A stretch of 64,000 bases of DNA from Microbacterium proteolyticum (GTDB lineage Bacteria > Actinomycetota > Actinomycetes > Actinomycetales > Microbacteriaceae): NCBI RefSeq assembly GCF_014192415.1, contig NZ_JACHXY010000003.1:184227-248226 (forward strand), read 5' to 3'. The notes below the pieces were generated by a model. The model made no database searches. It worked only from the letters and a program-made list of their open reading frames with translations, and was not told the origin of the DNA. This document shows, in pieces, positions 1-6,765 of this stretch. The position numbers were made by a program, and so were the translations under genes. Positions within the stretch are counted from its first letter, which is position 1, and every line of letters starts with the position of its first letter.

Positions 1-87
1 CTTCTCGTTCATCACCAGCACGAGCGCTCGCTTGAACGACACGACGGCGAGGGGCTCGTAGCCCGCGTTGAGCACCAGTGTGCGCAT
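1..87 (-). CDS. HNH endonuclease, N-terminal 29 residues only (runs off the window)
   Basis: The 5-prime end of a gene leaving the window at base 1. The translation starts MRTLVLNAGYEPLAVVSFKR, the typical opening of the actinobacterial HNH endonuclease family (a short domain ahead of the His-Asn-His nuclease fold). The catalytic part lies outside, so function rests on family resemblance of the N-terminus alone. GAGGAG lies about 6 nt before the ATG, which supports the start. The nearest upstream feature on the same strand is a short ORF ending in a terminator hairpin at 168-194. Confidence 0.75.
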   Translation of the reverse strand, partial: MRTLVLNAGYEPLAVVSFKRALVLVMNEK

Positions 88-167
88 GTACGTCTCCTCT
101 CGAATGGCCGAGACGGCTTCTCGGATGTTCGACTCGCGACGACGACAGGCGCGGAAGGGCATGAAAA

Positions 168-194
168 AAGGCGCTGTCAGGCAGACAGCGCCTT
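168..194 (-). terminator. Rho-independent terminator between the 37-codon ORF and the HNH gene
   Basis: An 11-bp perfect stem (168-178 paired with 184-194, 5-nt loop) is followed on the minus strand by six T residues, a textbook intrinsic terminator for leftward transcription. The stop codon of the small ORF (177-179) lies inside the stem, so a translating ribosome would cover part of the hairpin. Confidence 0.75.
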
Positions 195-290
195 CGGACG
201 CGCGGCGAGGCCACGGCATCCGAACTCACGATGCCGAAGAACGAGCAGCCCGAGCGCATCCATGGTGCGGATGCGCGGACTGGCGTTCAT
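177..290 (-). CDS. Small ORF of 37 codons ending inside a terminator; function unknown
   Basis: ATG at 290 is preceded by GGAGGGA at a good distance, and a possible -10 (TAGCCT on the minus strand, plus positions 325-330) would give a leader of about 30 nt. The peptide starts MNASPRIRTMDALGLLVLRH and ends in a basic, Ala/Leu-rich tail (ARPKALSA). It has no clear membrane segment or known motif. The stop lies in the stem of the terminator at 168-194, and the HNH gene follows 90 bp downstream. It could be a free small protein or a leader peptide acting on the hairpin. I cannot assign a function; the good ribosome site is the main reason to call it. Confidence 0.45.
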   Translation of the reverse strand: MNASPRIRTMDALGLLVLRHREFGCRGLAARPKALSA

Positions 291-374
291 CGGCGTTCCC
301 TCCGGTTCTTCCGACGTCGAGGAAAGGCTAACCCACCACGACACGCCCGGGGTCGGGCGGGAGGGGAAACAGAA

Positions 375-413
375 GACGGCGTGTCGGAGAACGATGGTCT
401 CCGACACGCCGTC
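375..413 (-). terminator. Terminator after the M23 peptidase gene
   Basis: A perfect 16-bp stem (375-390 with 398-413) and a 7-nt loop, 15 bp beyond the stop of the M23 gene. On the minus strand it is followed by TTCTGTTT, a T-rich tract. Confidence 0.75.
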
Positions 414-428
414 TCGCGCAGGGAAAAA

Positions 429-1364
429 TCAGCCTGCGTTCTGCTGCAGCCAGGCGTAGGGGTCGACCACCGAGTTGTTGATGTGCACCTCGAAGTGCAG
501 GTGGTTGGCGGTCGAGCTGCCGGTCGAACCGACGAGGCCGATGAGCTGACCGGCGGCGACCGACTGCCCCGCCTGCACCTGACGGCTGCCGTAGGTCATG
601 TGACCGTAGGTGGTGCGCACCTTCTGGCCGTTGATGACGTGCTCGATCTCGATACCGACGCCGTACCCGCCGTAGCTCTCCTGCGAGACGCTCACGACGC
701 CGGCGGCCGCGGCGAAGATCGGCTGCCCACCGGGGGCGAGCAGGTCGACACCCTGGTGGTATCCGGAGTCCCACAGGCCGCGTCCGAGGACGTAGCTGGT
801 GAGCGGCCACCGGACCTCACCCGACCCGGGCGCGGTCATGGACAGGTCGACCGACGAGACGGAGGCGTTCGCGGTGGATGCCGTCAGACGGGCGCGCTCA
901 GCCGCGGCCGCGGCGGCAGCGGCAGCGGCCTCTTCGTCTTTCTTCTTCTTGATCTCGTCCGCGGTCGTGGCGGAGTAGCTGCTGCGGTCGAGAGACTCGG
1001 CCGTGGCGTCGGATGCGACGACCAGCGACTGGTTGTCGGCCGCCGACATCTGCTGCAGCGTCATCGTCTCGGCCGCGGGCATGGTGGCCGCGTACGCCGG
1101 GATGGCGACCGTGGCGACGAGACCCGCCACCATCGACAGGATGACGGCGCTGCGCAACGGCTTACCGATGCGACGCGTCGATGAGGGGCGGGGAGCGGGG
1201 ATGGCACGCACGGCCGGTGCGGCCGCGGCGCGGGCGACCGGTACGGCCGCGATGCGAGCGGGACGCTTCGTCGTTCGGGCGACGGCTGCGCGCGTGCTCT
1301 TTCGGGTGGGTCCCGTCGAGGGGACCTCGGGTAGGTCCGCAGCGGGATCGTTGTGTTCAGCCAA
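429..1364 (-). CDS. M23 family metallopeptidase (peptidoglycan endopeptidase)
   Basis: Predicted cell-wall hydrolase of the lysostaphin/M23 type. From a TTG start at 1364 the protein has about 311 residues: a basic, Ala/Pro/Arg-rich N-terminus, a hydrophobic segment at about 72-92 (signal anchor or signal peptide), a charged Lys/Glu and poly-Ala linker near 130-155, and a C-terminal M23 domain. Zinc motifs are visible: GYHQGVDLL (HxxxD) and NHLHFEVH (HxH). I chose TTG 1364 because GGAGG lies just upstream; an ATG at 1412 would add 16 unlikely Arg-rich residues and lacks a ribosome site. A leader of up to about 150 nt separates it from a possible -10 at 1519-1524. A terminator follows the gene. 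Confidence 0.85.
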   Translation of the reverse strand: MAEHNDPAADLPEVPSTGPTRKSTRAAVARTTKRPARIAAVPVARAAAAPAVRAIPAPRPSSTRRIGKPLRSAVILSMVAGLVATVAIPAYAATMPAAETMTLQQMSAADNQSLVVASDATAESLDRSSYSATTADEIKKKKDEEAAAAAAAAAAERARLTASTANASVSSVDLSMTAPGSGEVRWPLTSYVLGRGLWDSGYHQGVDLLAPGGQPIFAAAAGVVSVSQESYGGYGVGIEIEHVINGQKVRTTYGHMTYGSRQVQAGQSVAAGQLIGLVGSTGSSTANHLHFEVHINNSVVDPYAWLQQNAG

Positions 1365-1598
1365 AGTTCCTCCGGCGCCTCTGCGTCTTCGGGGACGCTG
1401 GCTCGTCAGCACTCGATCATTGGGGGCACGATGTGCGGGCTTAGCCCTCTGCAGACGACGAGCCGATGAGGCAAACCGCGAGGGGTCCGACGGCGGGCTT
1501 CCAGCCTGTGGACCCTCTGAGGCTACCTGAAGATAACGAACAAGTCACGCTTCGGTCAGGTGGCCCCGGCGAATACCCGGGTGAAATCGCGCCGACGT

Positions 1599-2297
1599 TC
1601 AGTCGCCGGCGACCAGGAAGATGTGCGAAGCCACTTCGACGGGCAGCTCCAGCCCCTCGTCGACGCCCTCCATCTGCAGGAGCACGTAGCCCTCGTTGAA
1701 GCGGTAGTCGCCGCGCTTTCCGGGCAGGACGCCGGCGGCCTTCAGCTGCTGCAGCAGTTCGGGGTCGACCTGCGCGGGTTCGGCGAGGCGCCGGATCGTG
1801 CCGCTGATGGGGCCACCGGCATCGGTCAGCTTTCGCACGAGACCGACCACGCCGTCGTCGAAGGTGGCGCTGGTGGCGTCGCCGAGCTGGTCGAGACCGG
1901 GGATCGGGTTGCCGTACGGGGACTCGGTCGGGTGGCCGAGCAGTTCGACGAGGCGTCGCTCGACCTGCTCGCTCATGACGTGCTCCCACCGGCACGCCTC
2001 GTCGTGCACGTAGGCCCAGTCGAGCCCGATGACATCGCTCAGGAGACGTTCGGCGAGGCGGTGCTTCCGCATGACGTCGACGGCCTTCTGGCGTCCGTCG
2101 TCGGTGAGCTCCAGTCGGCGGTCCTCGGAGACGACGACGAGACCGTCGCGTTCCATGCGGCCGACGGTCTGCGAGACCGTCGGACCCGAGTGGCCGAGGC
2201 GCTCGGAGATGCGCGCGCGCAGCGGCACGATCTTCTCCTCCTCGAGTTCGAGGATCGTGCGCAGGTACATCTCGGTGGTGTCGATCAGGTCGGTCAT
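1599..2297 (-). CDS. DtxR/IdeR-family metal-dependent transcriptional regulator
   Basis: A 232-residue protein starting MTDLIDTTEMYLRTILELEE, which closely matches the N-terminus of iron-dependent regulators of the DtxR/IdeR family. The N-terminal winged helix (about 1-75) is followed by a dimerisation and metal-binding region with His/Glu/Cys ligands (for example DEACRWEHVMSEQVE near 105-120) and a C-terminal SH3-like domain. Family members repress target genes with Fe(II) or Mn(II) as corepressor; which metal applies here cannot be read. Start 2297 is set by family alignment and a GAGGA site. An in-frame TTG at 2324 is possible. TAGGCT at 2333-2338 on the minus strand is a likely -10. serC is transcribed divergently. 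Confidence 0.88.
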   Translation of the reverse strand: MTDLIDTTEMYLRTILELEEEKIVPLRARISERLGHSGPTVSQTVGRMERDGLVVVSEDRRLELTDDGRQKAVDVMRKHRLAERLLSDVIGLDWAYVHDEACRWEHVMSEQVERRLVELLGHPTESPYGNPIPGLDQLGDATSATFDDGVVGLVRKLTDAGGPISGTIRRLAEPAQVDPELLQQLKAAGVLPGKRGDYRFNEGYVLLQMEGVDEGLELPVEVASHIFLVAGD

Positions 2298-2383
2298 TCG
2301 GGTGTCCTCGATGTCGCGCGGCAAGTCCTCCCAGCCTACCGACCCCCTCCGACATGAGCGCGGGAGGGGCCGGACGGGGACTC

Positions 2384-2389
2384 TAGAAT
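2384..2389 (+). promoter_or_regulatory. -10 hexamer of serC (leaderless)
   Basis: TAGAAT lies 6 nt before the serC ATG and there is no Shine-Dalgarno sequence, so transcription should start at or next to the A of the start codon. Confidence 0.6.
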
Positions 2390-2395
2390 CGGTCC

Positions 2396-3517
2396 ATGCC
2401 GCACGTGGAACTCCCCAGCGAACTCCTGCCCGCCGACGGCCGCTTCGGGTGCGGCCCCTCGAAGGTGCGCGGCGCGCAGCTCGAGGCCCTCGTCACCCGC
2501 GGAGCGTCGATCCTCGGCACCTCCCACCGTCAGGCCCCCGTCAAGAACCTCGTCGCCAGCACGCGCGAGCGCCTGTCGCAGCTGTTCCGCCTGCCCGAGG
2601 GCTACGAGATCATCCTGGGCAACGGCGGGTCGACCGCTTTCTGGGATGCCGCGGCGTTCGGCCTCATCGACACCCGCAGCCAGAACCTGGTCTTCGGCGA
2701 GTTCGGCGGCAAGTTCGCCTCCGCCGCCGCGGCTCCCTGGCTGCAGGCGCCCGACGTGCGAAAGGCCGCACCGGGCACGCGCACCGTGGCCGAGGCCGTC
2801 GAGGGCGTCGATGTCTACGCCTGGCCGCACAACGAGACCTCCACCGGCGTGTCCGCTCCGATCCAGCGCGTGCAGGCGGATGCCGGTGCGCTCACCGTCA
2901 TCGACGCGACCAGCGCCGCGGGCGGCATCGACTTCGACGTGACGCAGGCCGACGTGTACTACTTCGCGCCGCAGAAGAACCTCGGCTCCGACGGTGGACT
3001 CTGGTACGCCGCCGTGTCGCCGGCCGCCATCGAGCGCATCGAGCGCATCGCGGCATCCGATCGGTACATCCCCGAGTTCTTGAGCCTGAAGAACGCCCTC
3101 GACAACTCCCGCCTCCAGCAGACGCTCAACACCCCCGCGTTGGCGACCCTGCTGCTGCTCGACGAACAGCTCGGCTGGATCCTCGACAACGGCGGTCTGT
3201 CGTGGGCCGCCGCCCGCACGGCGGAGTCGTCGTCGGCCTTGTACGAGTGGGCCGATGGGAGCGCCGTGGCGACTCCCTTCGTCGCCGATCCTTCGGACCG
3301 CTCCCCCGTGGTCGTCACCATCGACTTCGACGACAGCATCGATGCGGCCGCGATCGCGAAGAGCCTCCGCGCGAACGGCATCGTCGACACCGAGCCCTAC
3401 CGCAAGCTCGGGCGCAACCAGTTGCGCGTCGCGACGTTCGTCTCGATCGAGCCGGCCGACGTCCGCCGTCTCATCGGTGCGATCGACTACACGATCGAGA
3501 ACCTGCCCCGCGGCTGA
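2396..3517 (+). CDS. serC: Phosphoserine transaminase
   Basis: Converts 3-phosphohydroxypyruvate and glutamate to phosphoserine in serine biosynthesis (cytosol, PLP enzyme). The 373-residue protein belongs to the actinobacterial SerC branch: an N-terminal GRFGCGPSKVR motif, GNGGSTAFWDAA near 75-86, and the PLP lysine in FAPQKNLGSDGG (K194). The length fits this branch. It is a single gene with its own leaderless promoter, and a strong palindromic terminator follows 9 bp after the stop. Confidence 0.93.
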   Translation: MPHVELPSELLPADGRFGCGPSKVRGAQLEALVTRGASILGTSHRQAPVKNLVASTRERLSQLFRLPEGYEIILGNGGSTAFWDAAAFGLIDTRSQNLVFGEFGGKFASAAAAPWLQAPDVRKAAPGTRTVAEAVEGVDVYAWPHNETSTGVSAPIQRVQADAGALTVIDATSAAGGIDFDVTQADVYYFAPQKNLGSDGGLWYAAVSPAAIERIERIAASDRYIPEFLSLKNALDNSRLQQTLNTPALATLLLLDEQLGWILDNGGLSWAAARTAESSSALYEWADGSAVATPFVADPSDRSPVVVTIDFDDSIDAAAIAKSLRANGIVDTEPYRKLGRNQLRVATFVSIEPADVRRLIGAIDYTIENLPRG

Positions 3518-3525
3518 CGCCTCAC

Positions 3526-3576
3526 CGAACGACGAAGGCCGTCCCGCATCGTGCGCGGGACGGCCTTCGTCGTTCG
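3526..3576. terminator. Bidirectional terminator between serC and the DUF3027 gene
   Basis: A perfect 22-bp stem (3526-3547 with 3555-3576) and a 7-nt loop between two convergent genes. GC-rich without a strong T tract, so termination is inferred from stem strength and position. Confidence 0.7.
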
Positions 3577-3579
3577 TGG

Positions 3580-4224
3580 TCAGTAGCTGCGGTCGCCCTC
3601 GTCGTCGTCCTCGCCGAAGCGGTCGCCCTCGTCGTCGTCCTCGTCCGAGCGGTCGGACTCGTCATCCTCATCGGACTCGTCGGAGCGGTCGGACTCGTCG
3701 TCGTCATCCGTCTCGTCGAGGTCGTCGTCCGCCTCGTCGGGGTGGTCGGCGTCGAGTTCGTCGATGTCGACACCGTCGAGATCGCCGGCGTGGAAGCGCG
3801 CCTTCGGCTCGTCTTCGTCGTCGTCCGCCTCGTCGTCGGTGTCGTCCTCGTCGTCGTCCAGATCTTCGTCGTCGTCCTCGTCGATCGCCGCCGCGGCCAC
3901 CTGCGCCGCCTGGTACTCGGCCAGGCGCGTCGCCCAGGGCACCCAGTCGGGCGCGAGGAGGGCTCCGTCACCCGGCAGCAGTTCGACCTCGAGCACCGTG
4001 GGATCGGCCCCGTCGACCACGGCGACGCTCACCGTCCAGAACCAGCCCGGGTACCCGGAGAGGCGGGTGTGGAAACGCAGGGACACGGCGCCGTCGTCTT
4101 CGGCCGTGTATCCGGCCGCGGGACCGACGGTGTCGGCGGGCGTGATCTCGCGCAGCGCGGCGAGCGCCAGGTCGTGGGCGCCGGTCAGGCGCTCATCGAC
4201 GGACTGCTCAGGCTTCGAAGTCAT
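3580..4224 (-). CDS. DUF3027 domain protein with long acidic tail
   Basis: A 214-residue protein conserved in actinobacteria but without known function. Residues 1 to about 120 form the DUF3027 region (GYPGWFWTVSVAVVDG and LLAPDWVPWATRLAEYQAAQ are recognisable). From about 120 onward it is almost purely Asp/Glu with interspersed Ser, Arg and Gly, including repeated DESDRSDE and DDDEGDRxxE units. ATG 4224 overlaps the end of the cold-shock-domain gene by 17 nt, so the two are translationally coupled. The acidic tail could bind basic proteins or mimic nucleic acid; that is speculation. Confidence 0.8.
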   Translation of the reverse strand: MTSKPEQSVDERLTGAHDLALAALREITPADTVGPAAGYTAEDDGAVSLRFHTRLSGYPGWFWTVSVAVVDGADPTVLEVELLPGDGALLAPDWVPWATRLAEYQAAQVAAAAIDEDDDEDLDDDEDDTDDEADDDEDEPKARFHAGDLDGVDIDELDADHPDEADDDLDETDDDDESDRSDESDEDDESDRSDEDDDEGDRFGEDDDEGDRSY

Positions 4225-4591
4225 CGGCGACCTTGCGCAGCACGGCCGCGATCTTCTGCGCGTGCGGGGCGTTGGGGTAGCGGCCGCGGCGCAGGTCGCC
4301 ACCGATGCCGTCGAGGAGCTTGACGAGGTCTTCGACGATGATCGCCATGTCGTCGGCGGGCTTGCGGGAGCGCTTGGAGAGGCTCACCGGGGCGTCGAGG
4401 ACGCGCACGGACAGGGCCTGGGGGCCGCGCTTGCCGTCGGCGACGCCGAACTCCAGTCGCGTCCCGGCCTTGGGCCCGGGGGTTCCGGCGGGCAGAGCCG
4501 TGGCGTGCAGGAACACGTCCTGGCCGTCATCGGTGCTGATGAAGCCGAAGCCCTTCTCGTCGTCGTAGAACCTGACCTTGCCGGTGGGCAT
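4208..4591 (-). CDS. Cold-shock-domain protein with C-terminal extension
   Basis: A 127-residue protein. Residues 1 to about 70 are a cold-shock domain: MPTGKVRFYDDEKGFGFI has the RNP1-like KGFGFI and is followed by QDVFLHATAL (RNP2-like). The second half is a helical, basic extension not found in the 66-residue CspA type elsewhere in this window. It should bind single-stranded RNA or DNA. The start at 4591 has a GCGAGG ribosome site. It is followed by the overlapping DUF3027 gene, a pairing I recognise from related actinobacteria and which suggests a shared role. Confidence 0.85.
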   Translation of the reverse strand: MPTGKVRFYDDEKGFGFISTDDGQDVFLHATALPAGTPGPKAGTRLEFGVADGKRGPQALSVRVLDAPVSLSKRSRKPADDMAIIVEDLVKLLDGIGGDLRRGRYPNAPHAQKIAAVLRKVADDFEA

Positions 4592-4684
4592 GGACACCTC
4601 GCTGAGTGTGTGCGCGATCGCGCGGCGGAACGTCGGACCCGATCGGATCCCGGTCTTCCAGCCTACGGCACCGCCGCCAGGCAG

Positions 4685-4690
4685 TAGGCT
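4685..4690 (+). promoter_or_regulatory. -10 hexamer, leaderless start of the membrane protein at 4698
   Basis: TAGGCT, 7 nt before ATG 4698, with no ribosome-binding site in between. Confidence 0.5.
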
Positions 4691-4697
4691 GAGGCCG

Positions 4698-4979
4698 ATG
4701 AGCACCCGCACCTCCGGCGGCAGCACGCCGGGCGACGACGTTCCCGTCCGCCGCATCGACCGCATCCTGGCGTTCATGTCGCTCGGGTTGCTCGTTCTGG
4801 CGCTCTTGTGCTTCTTCGCGATCATCATCGGCTCCACCGCCGGCGCCGATCTGGCCTCGGGCGTGTGGCCCGTGGTGAGCCTGCTCGTCCTCATCACGCC
4901 CCCCATCGCGTTCGGATGCCTGTTGGCAGTGCTCATCATGAGCTTCGTCCGAAGAGCCCGGGCCAACAAGGCTCGTTGA
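4698..4979 (+). CDS. Small two-pass membrane protein
   Basis: A 93-residue protein with a polar N-terminus (to about 25), two hydrophobic segments (about 28-50, and 60-85 with many Leu/Ile/Val) and a basic C-terminal end (RRARANKAR), giving two membrane helices with both ends probably inside. No family recognised. The stop is followed after one base by the GTG of the helicase-associated gene, so they are cotranscribed; whether that link is functional is unknown. Confidence 0.7.
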   Translation: MSTRTSGGSTPGDDVPVRRIDRILAFMSLGLLVLALLCFFAIIIGSTAGADLASGVWPVVSLLVLITPPIAFGCLLAVLIMSFVRRARANKAR

Positions 4980-4980
4980 C

Positions 4981-6708
4981 GTGGCCGAGACCTCCGCTCA
5001 ACGCGCACTGGCGGTCTCGTTGGGCGCGCGCTCCGACCACGAACTCGCGCACCTGTTCGCCGAGCGGCACGTCTCGCCGTCGGCGACATGGCGCGACATG
5101 TTCGACGCGGCCGAGGCGCTGCTCGAGCCTGTTTCGGTCGCCCGCGCACTGCCCGCCCTCACCCGTCGAGAGTCCGACGCCCTGTTCGCCGCGATCGCCG
5201 GCACCCCTGCGACGGGCGAGGTGCGCGACGATCTGATCGCCCGCGCCCTGGTCGGAGACGACGGTCGCCCCTTCCCGAGCGTGATCGACGCGGTCCGCGA
5301 TGCGCTGCCCGAGGGCGTTCCCGCCGCCGTCACCCCGTCGCACACCCCGTCCGCAGCCGAGACCGCCGCGGCATCCGAGGCCGCCTTCACGTATGCCGCA
5401 TCCGTGGCCGACATTCTTCTGCAGACCCTCGAGGCGCCGCTCGGACGCATCGGGTCGGGCTCCCTCGGCGCGACGGAACGCCGCCGACTCGTCGATGCCG
5501 GAGCCGTGTCGACGCCCGCCGATGCCGACCTGCTCGTCGGTCTCGCCGCCGACGTCGGCCTGCTGGGCGCGAACGATCGCGCGTGGCTCGTCTCGTCGGC
5601 CGGCCGGGAGTGGCTGCGCCTGCCCACCCTCGAACGCTGGCAGCACACGGCGGTGGCGCTGCGCGACGCCCTCCCCCGCGCGTACCGCTCGGCCGATGGC
5701 GGGTGGATCCCCGTCGACGAATGGGCCGGGGCCACCCCGTTCGACCCCGAGGGCGCGGACCGCGCGGCTCTGTGGGCACGTCGCCTGCGACGGTGGGGTC
5801 TCGTGGATGCCGCGGGTCGCACCGCCCCGTGGGCGGAACCCCTCGCCCGAGGCGGCGATGTCGACACGTCGGCCCTGCGCGAACTGCTCCCGCCCGAGGT
5901 CGATCGCGTGTACCTGCAAAACGACCTCACCGCGATCGCGCCCGGACCCCTCGCCCCGCACCTGGACGTCCGGTTGCGATCGATCGCCGTGCGCGAGTCG
6001 CGGGCTCAGGCCTCGAGCTACCGTTTCAGCGCGGCCTCGATCGGCGCGGCGATCACGGCCGGCGAGACGGCCGACTCGCTCCGCGACTTCCTCAGCGGCA
6101 TCTCGCTGACCGGGCTTCCGCAGCCGCTCGCGTACGTCATCGAGCGCACGTCCGCCGAGCACGGGCGGGTGCGGGTGATGAGCGACCCCGCAACCCATCT
6201 GACGCGCGTCGTGACCGATGACGAGACGCTGTTGCGCTCGATGGAGATCGACCAGTCGTTGCGCTCGATCGCGCTTTCGCGCACCGACGACGACGAACTG
6301 GTGTCGCACGTGTCGAGCGACGTCGTCTTCTGGGCGCTCACCGACGCGCACTACCCCGCCGTCGCCGTCGACGCCGACGGGCGGCCTCGGGCCCTGGAGC
6401 GCGCGAAGCTGGCGCCGGGCACGCGGCCTCCCGCCGAGCCCGCCGACGTCTACACCGACCTGCTGCGACGCCTGCACGAGGGGGTGGGCGACTCGGATGC
6501 CGCGTGGCTCGAACGCGAGCTCGACCAGGCCGTCCGCGCCCGTGCCGTCATCGACGTGACCGTGCGCCTCCCCGACGGCTCCGCCCGCGTGTTCCGACTG
6601 GAAGCGACGGGGCTGGGCGGCGGGCGACTCCGCGGTCGCGACCGCGGTGCCGACGTGGAACGCACCGTGCCGCTATCGCACATCGACGGCGTCGTCCCCG
6701 TCGAGTGA
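4981..6708 (+). CDS. Helicase-associated domain protein (XPB partner-like)
   Basis: A 575-residue protein resembling the actinobacterial helicase-C-terminal-like family (PF13625-type domain) usually encoded next to XPB-type helicases. The last 200 residues are the recognisable part: EVDRVYLQNDLTAIAPGPL, a VRESRAQASSYRFS segment, and a TADSLRDFL helix region typical of helicase-associated domains. There is no Walker A motif, so no ATPase activity is expected. The first 300 residues are helical and winged-helix-like. GTG start directly after the previous stop. The XPB-type helicase follows 57 bp downstream on the same strand, though with its own promoter. Confidence 0.75.
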   Translation: MAETSAQRALAVSLGARSDHELAHLFAERHVSPSATWRDMFDAAEALLEPVSVARALPALTRRESDALFAAIAGTPATGEVRDDLIARALVGDDGRPFPSVIDAVRDALPEGVPAAVTPSHTPSAAETAAASEAAFTYAASVADILLQTLEAPLGRIGSGSLGATERRRLVDAGAVSTPADADLLVGLAADVGLLGANDRAWLVSSAGREWLRLPTLERWQHTAVALRDALPRAYRSADGGWIPVDEWAGATPFDPEGADRAALWARRLRRWGLVDAAGRTAPWAEPLARGGDVDTSALRELLPPEVDRVYLQNDLTAIAPGPLAPHLDVRLRSIAVRESRAQASSYRFSAASIGAAITAGETADSLRDFLSGISLTGLPQPLAYVIERTSAEHGRVRVMSDPATHLTRVVTDDETLLRSMEIDQSLRSIALSRTDDDELVSHVSSDVVFWALTDAHYPAVAVDADGRPRALERAKLAPGTRPPAEPADVYTDLLRRLHEGVGDSDAAWLERELDQAVRARAVIDVTVRLPDGSARVFRLEATGLGGGRLRGRDRGADVERTVPLSHIDGVVPVE

Positions 6709-6751
6709 CGCCTCGCTTCGGCGTGGTCGGCGCCTGCCGCCGTGACCCCGG

Positions 6752-6757
6752 TAGAAT
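6752..6757 (+). promoter_or_regulatory. -10 hexamer of the XPB-type helicase gene (leaderless)
   Basis: TAGAAT, 8 nt before ATG 6766; no Shine-Dalgarno sequence. The same hexamer precedes serC. Confidence 0.55.
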
Positions 6758-6765
6758 CGAACGCT

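Noticed and set aside
177..407. A longer 76-codon form of the small ORF, starting within the M23 terminator
   Set aside because: It would start inside the hairpin at 375-413 without a ribosome site. ATG 290 has a good GGAGG.
1365..1598. Possible c-di-AMP (ydaO-type) riboswitch in the leader of the M23 peptidase gene
   Set aside because: Such genes often carry it in actinobacteria, but the conserved GGGUGAAUC and CAGCUAACC-like blocks are not present in this leader.
3590..3890. Runs of GTCGTC-like units suggesting a tandem repeat or CRISPR-like array
   Set aside because: They are Asp/Glu codons of the DUF3027 acidic tail; there are no regular spacers.
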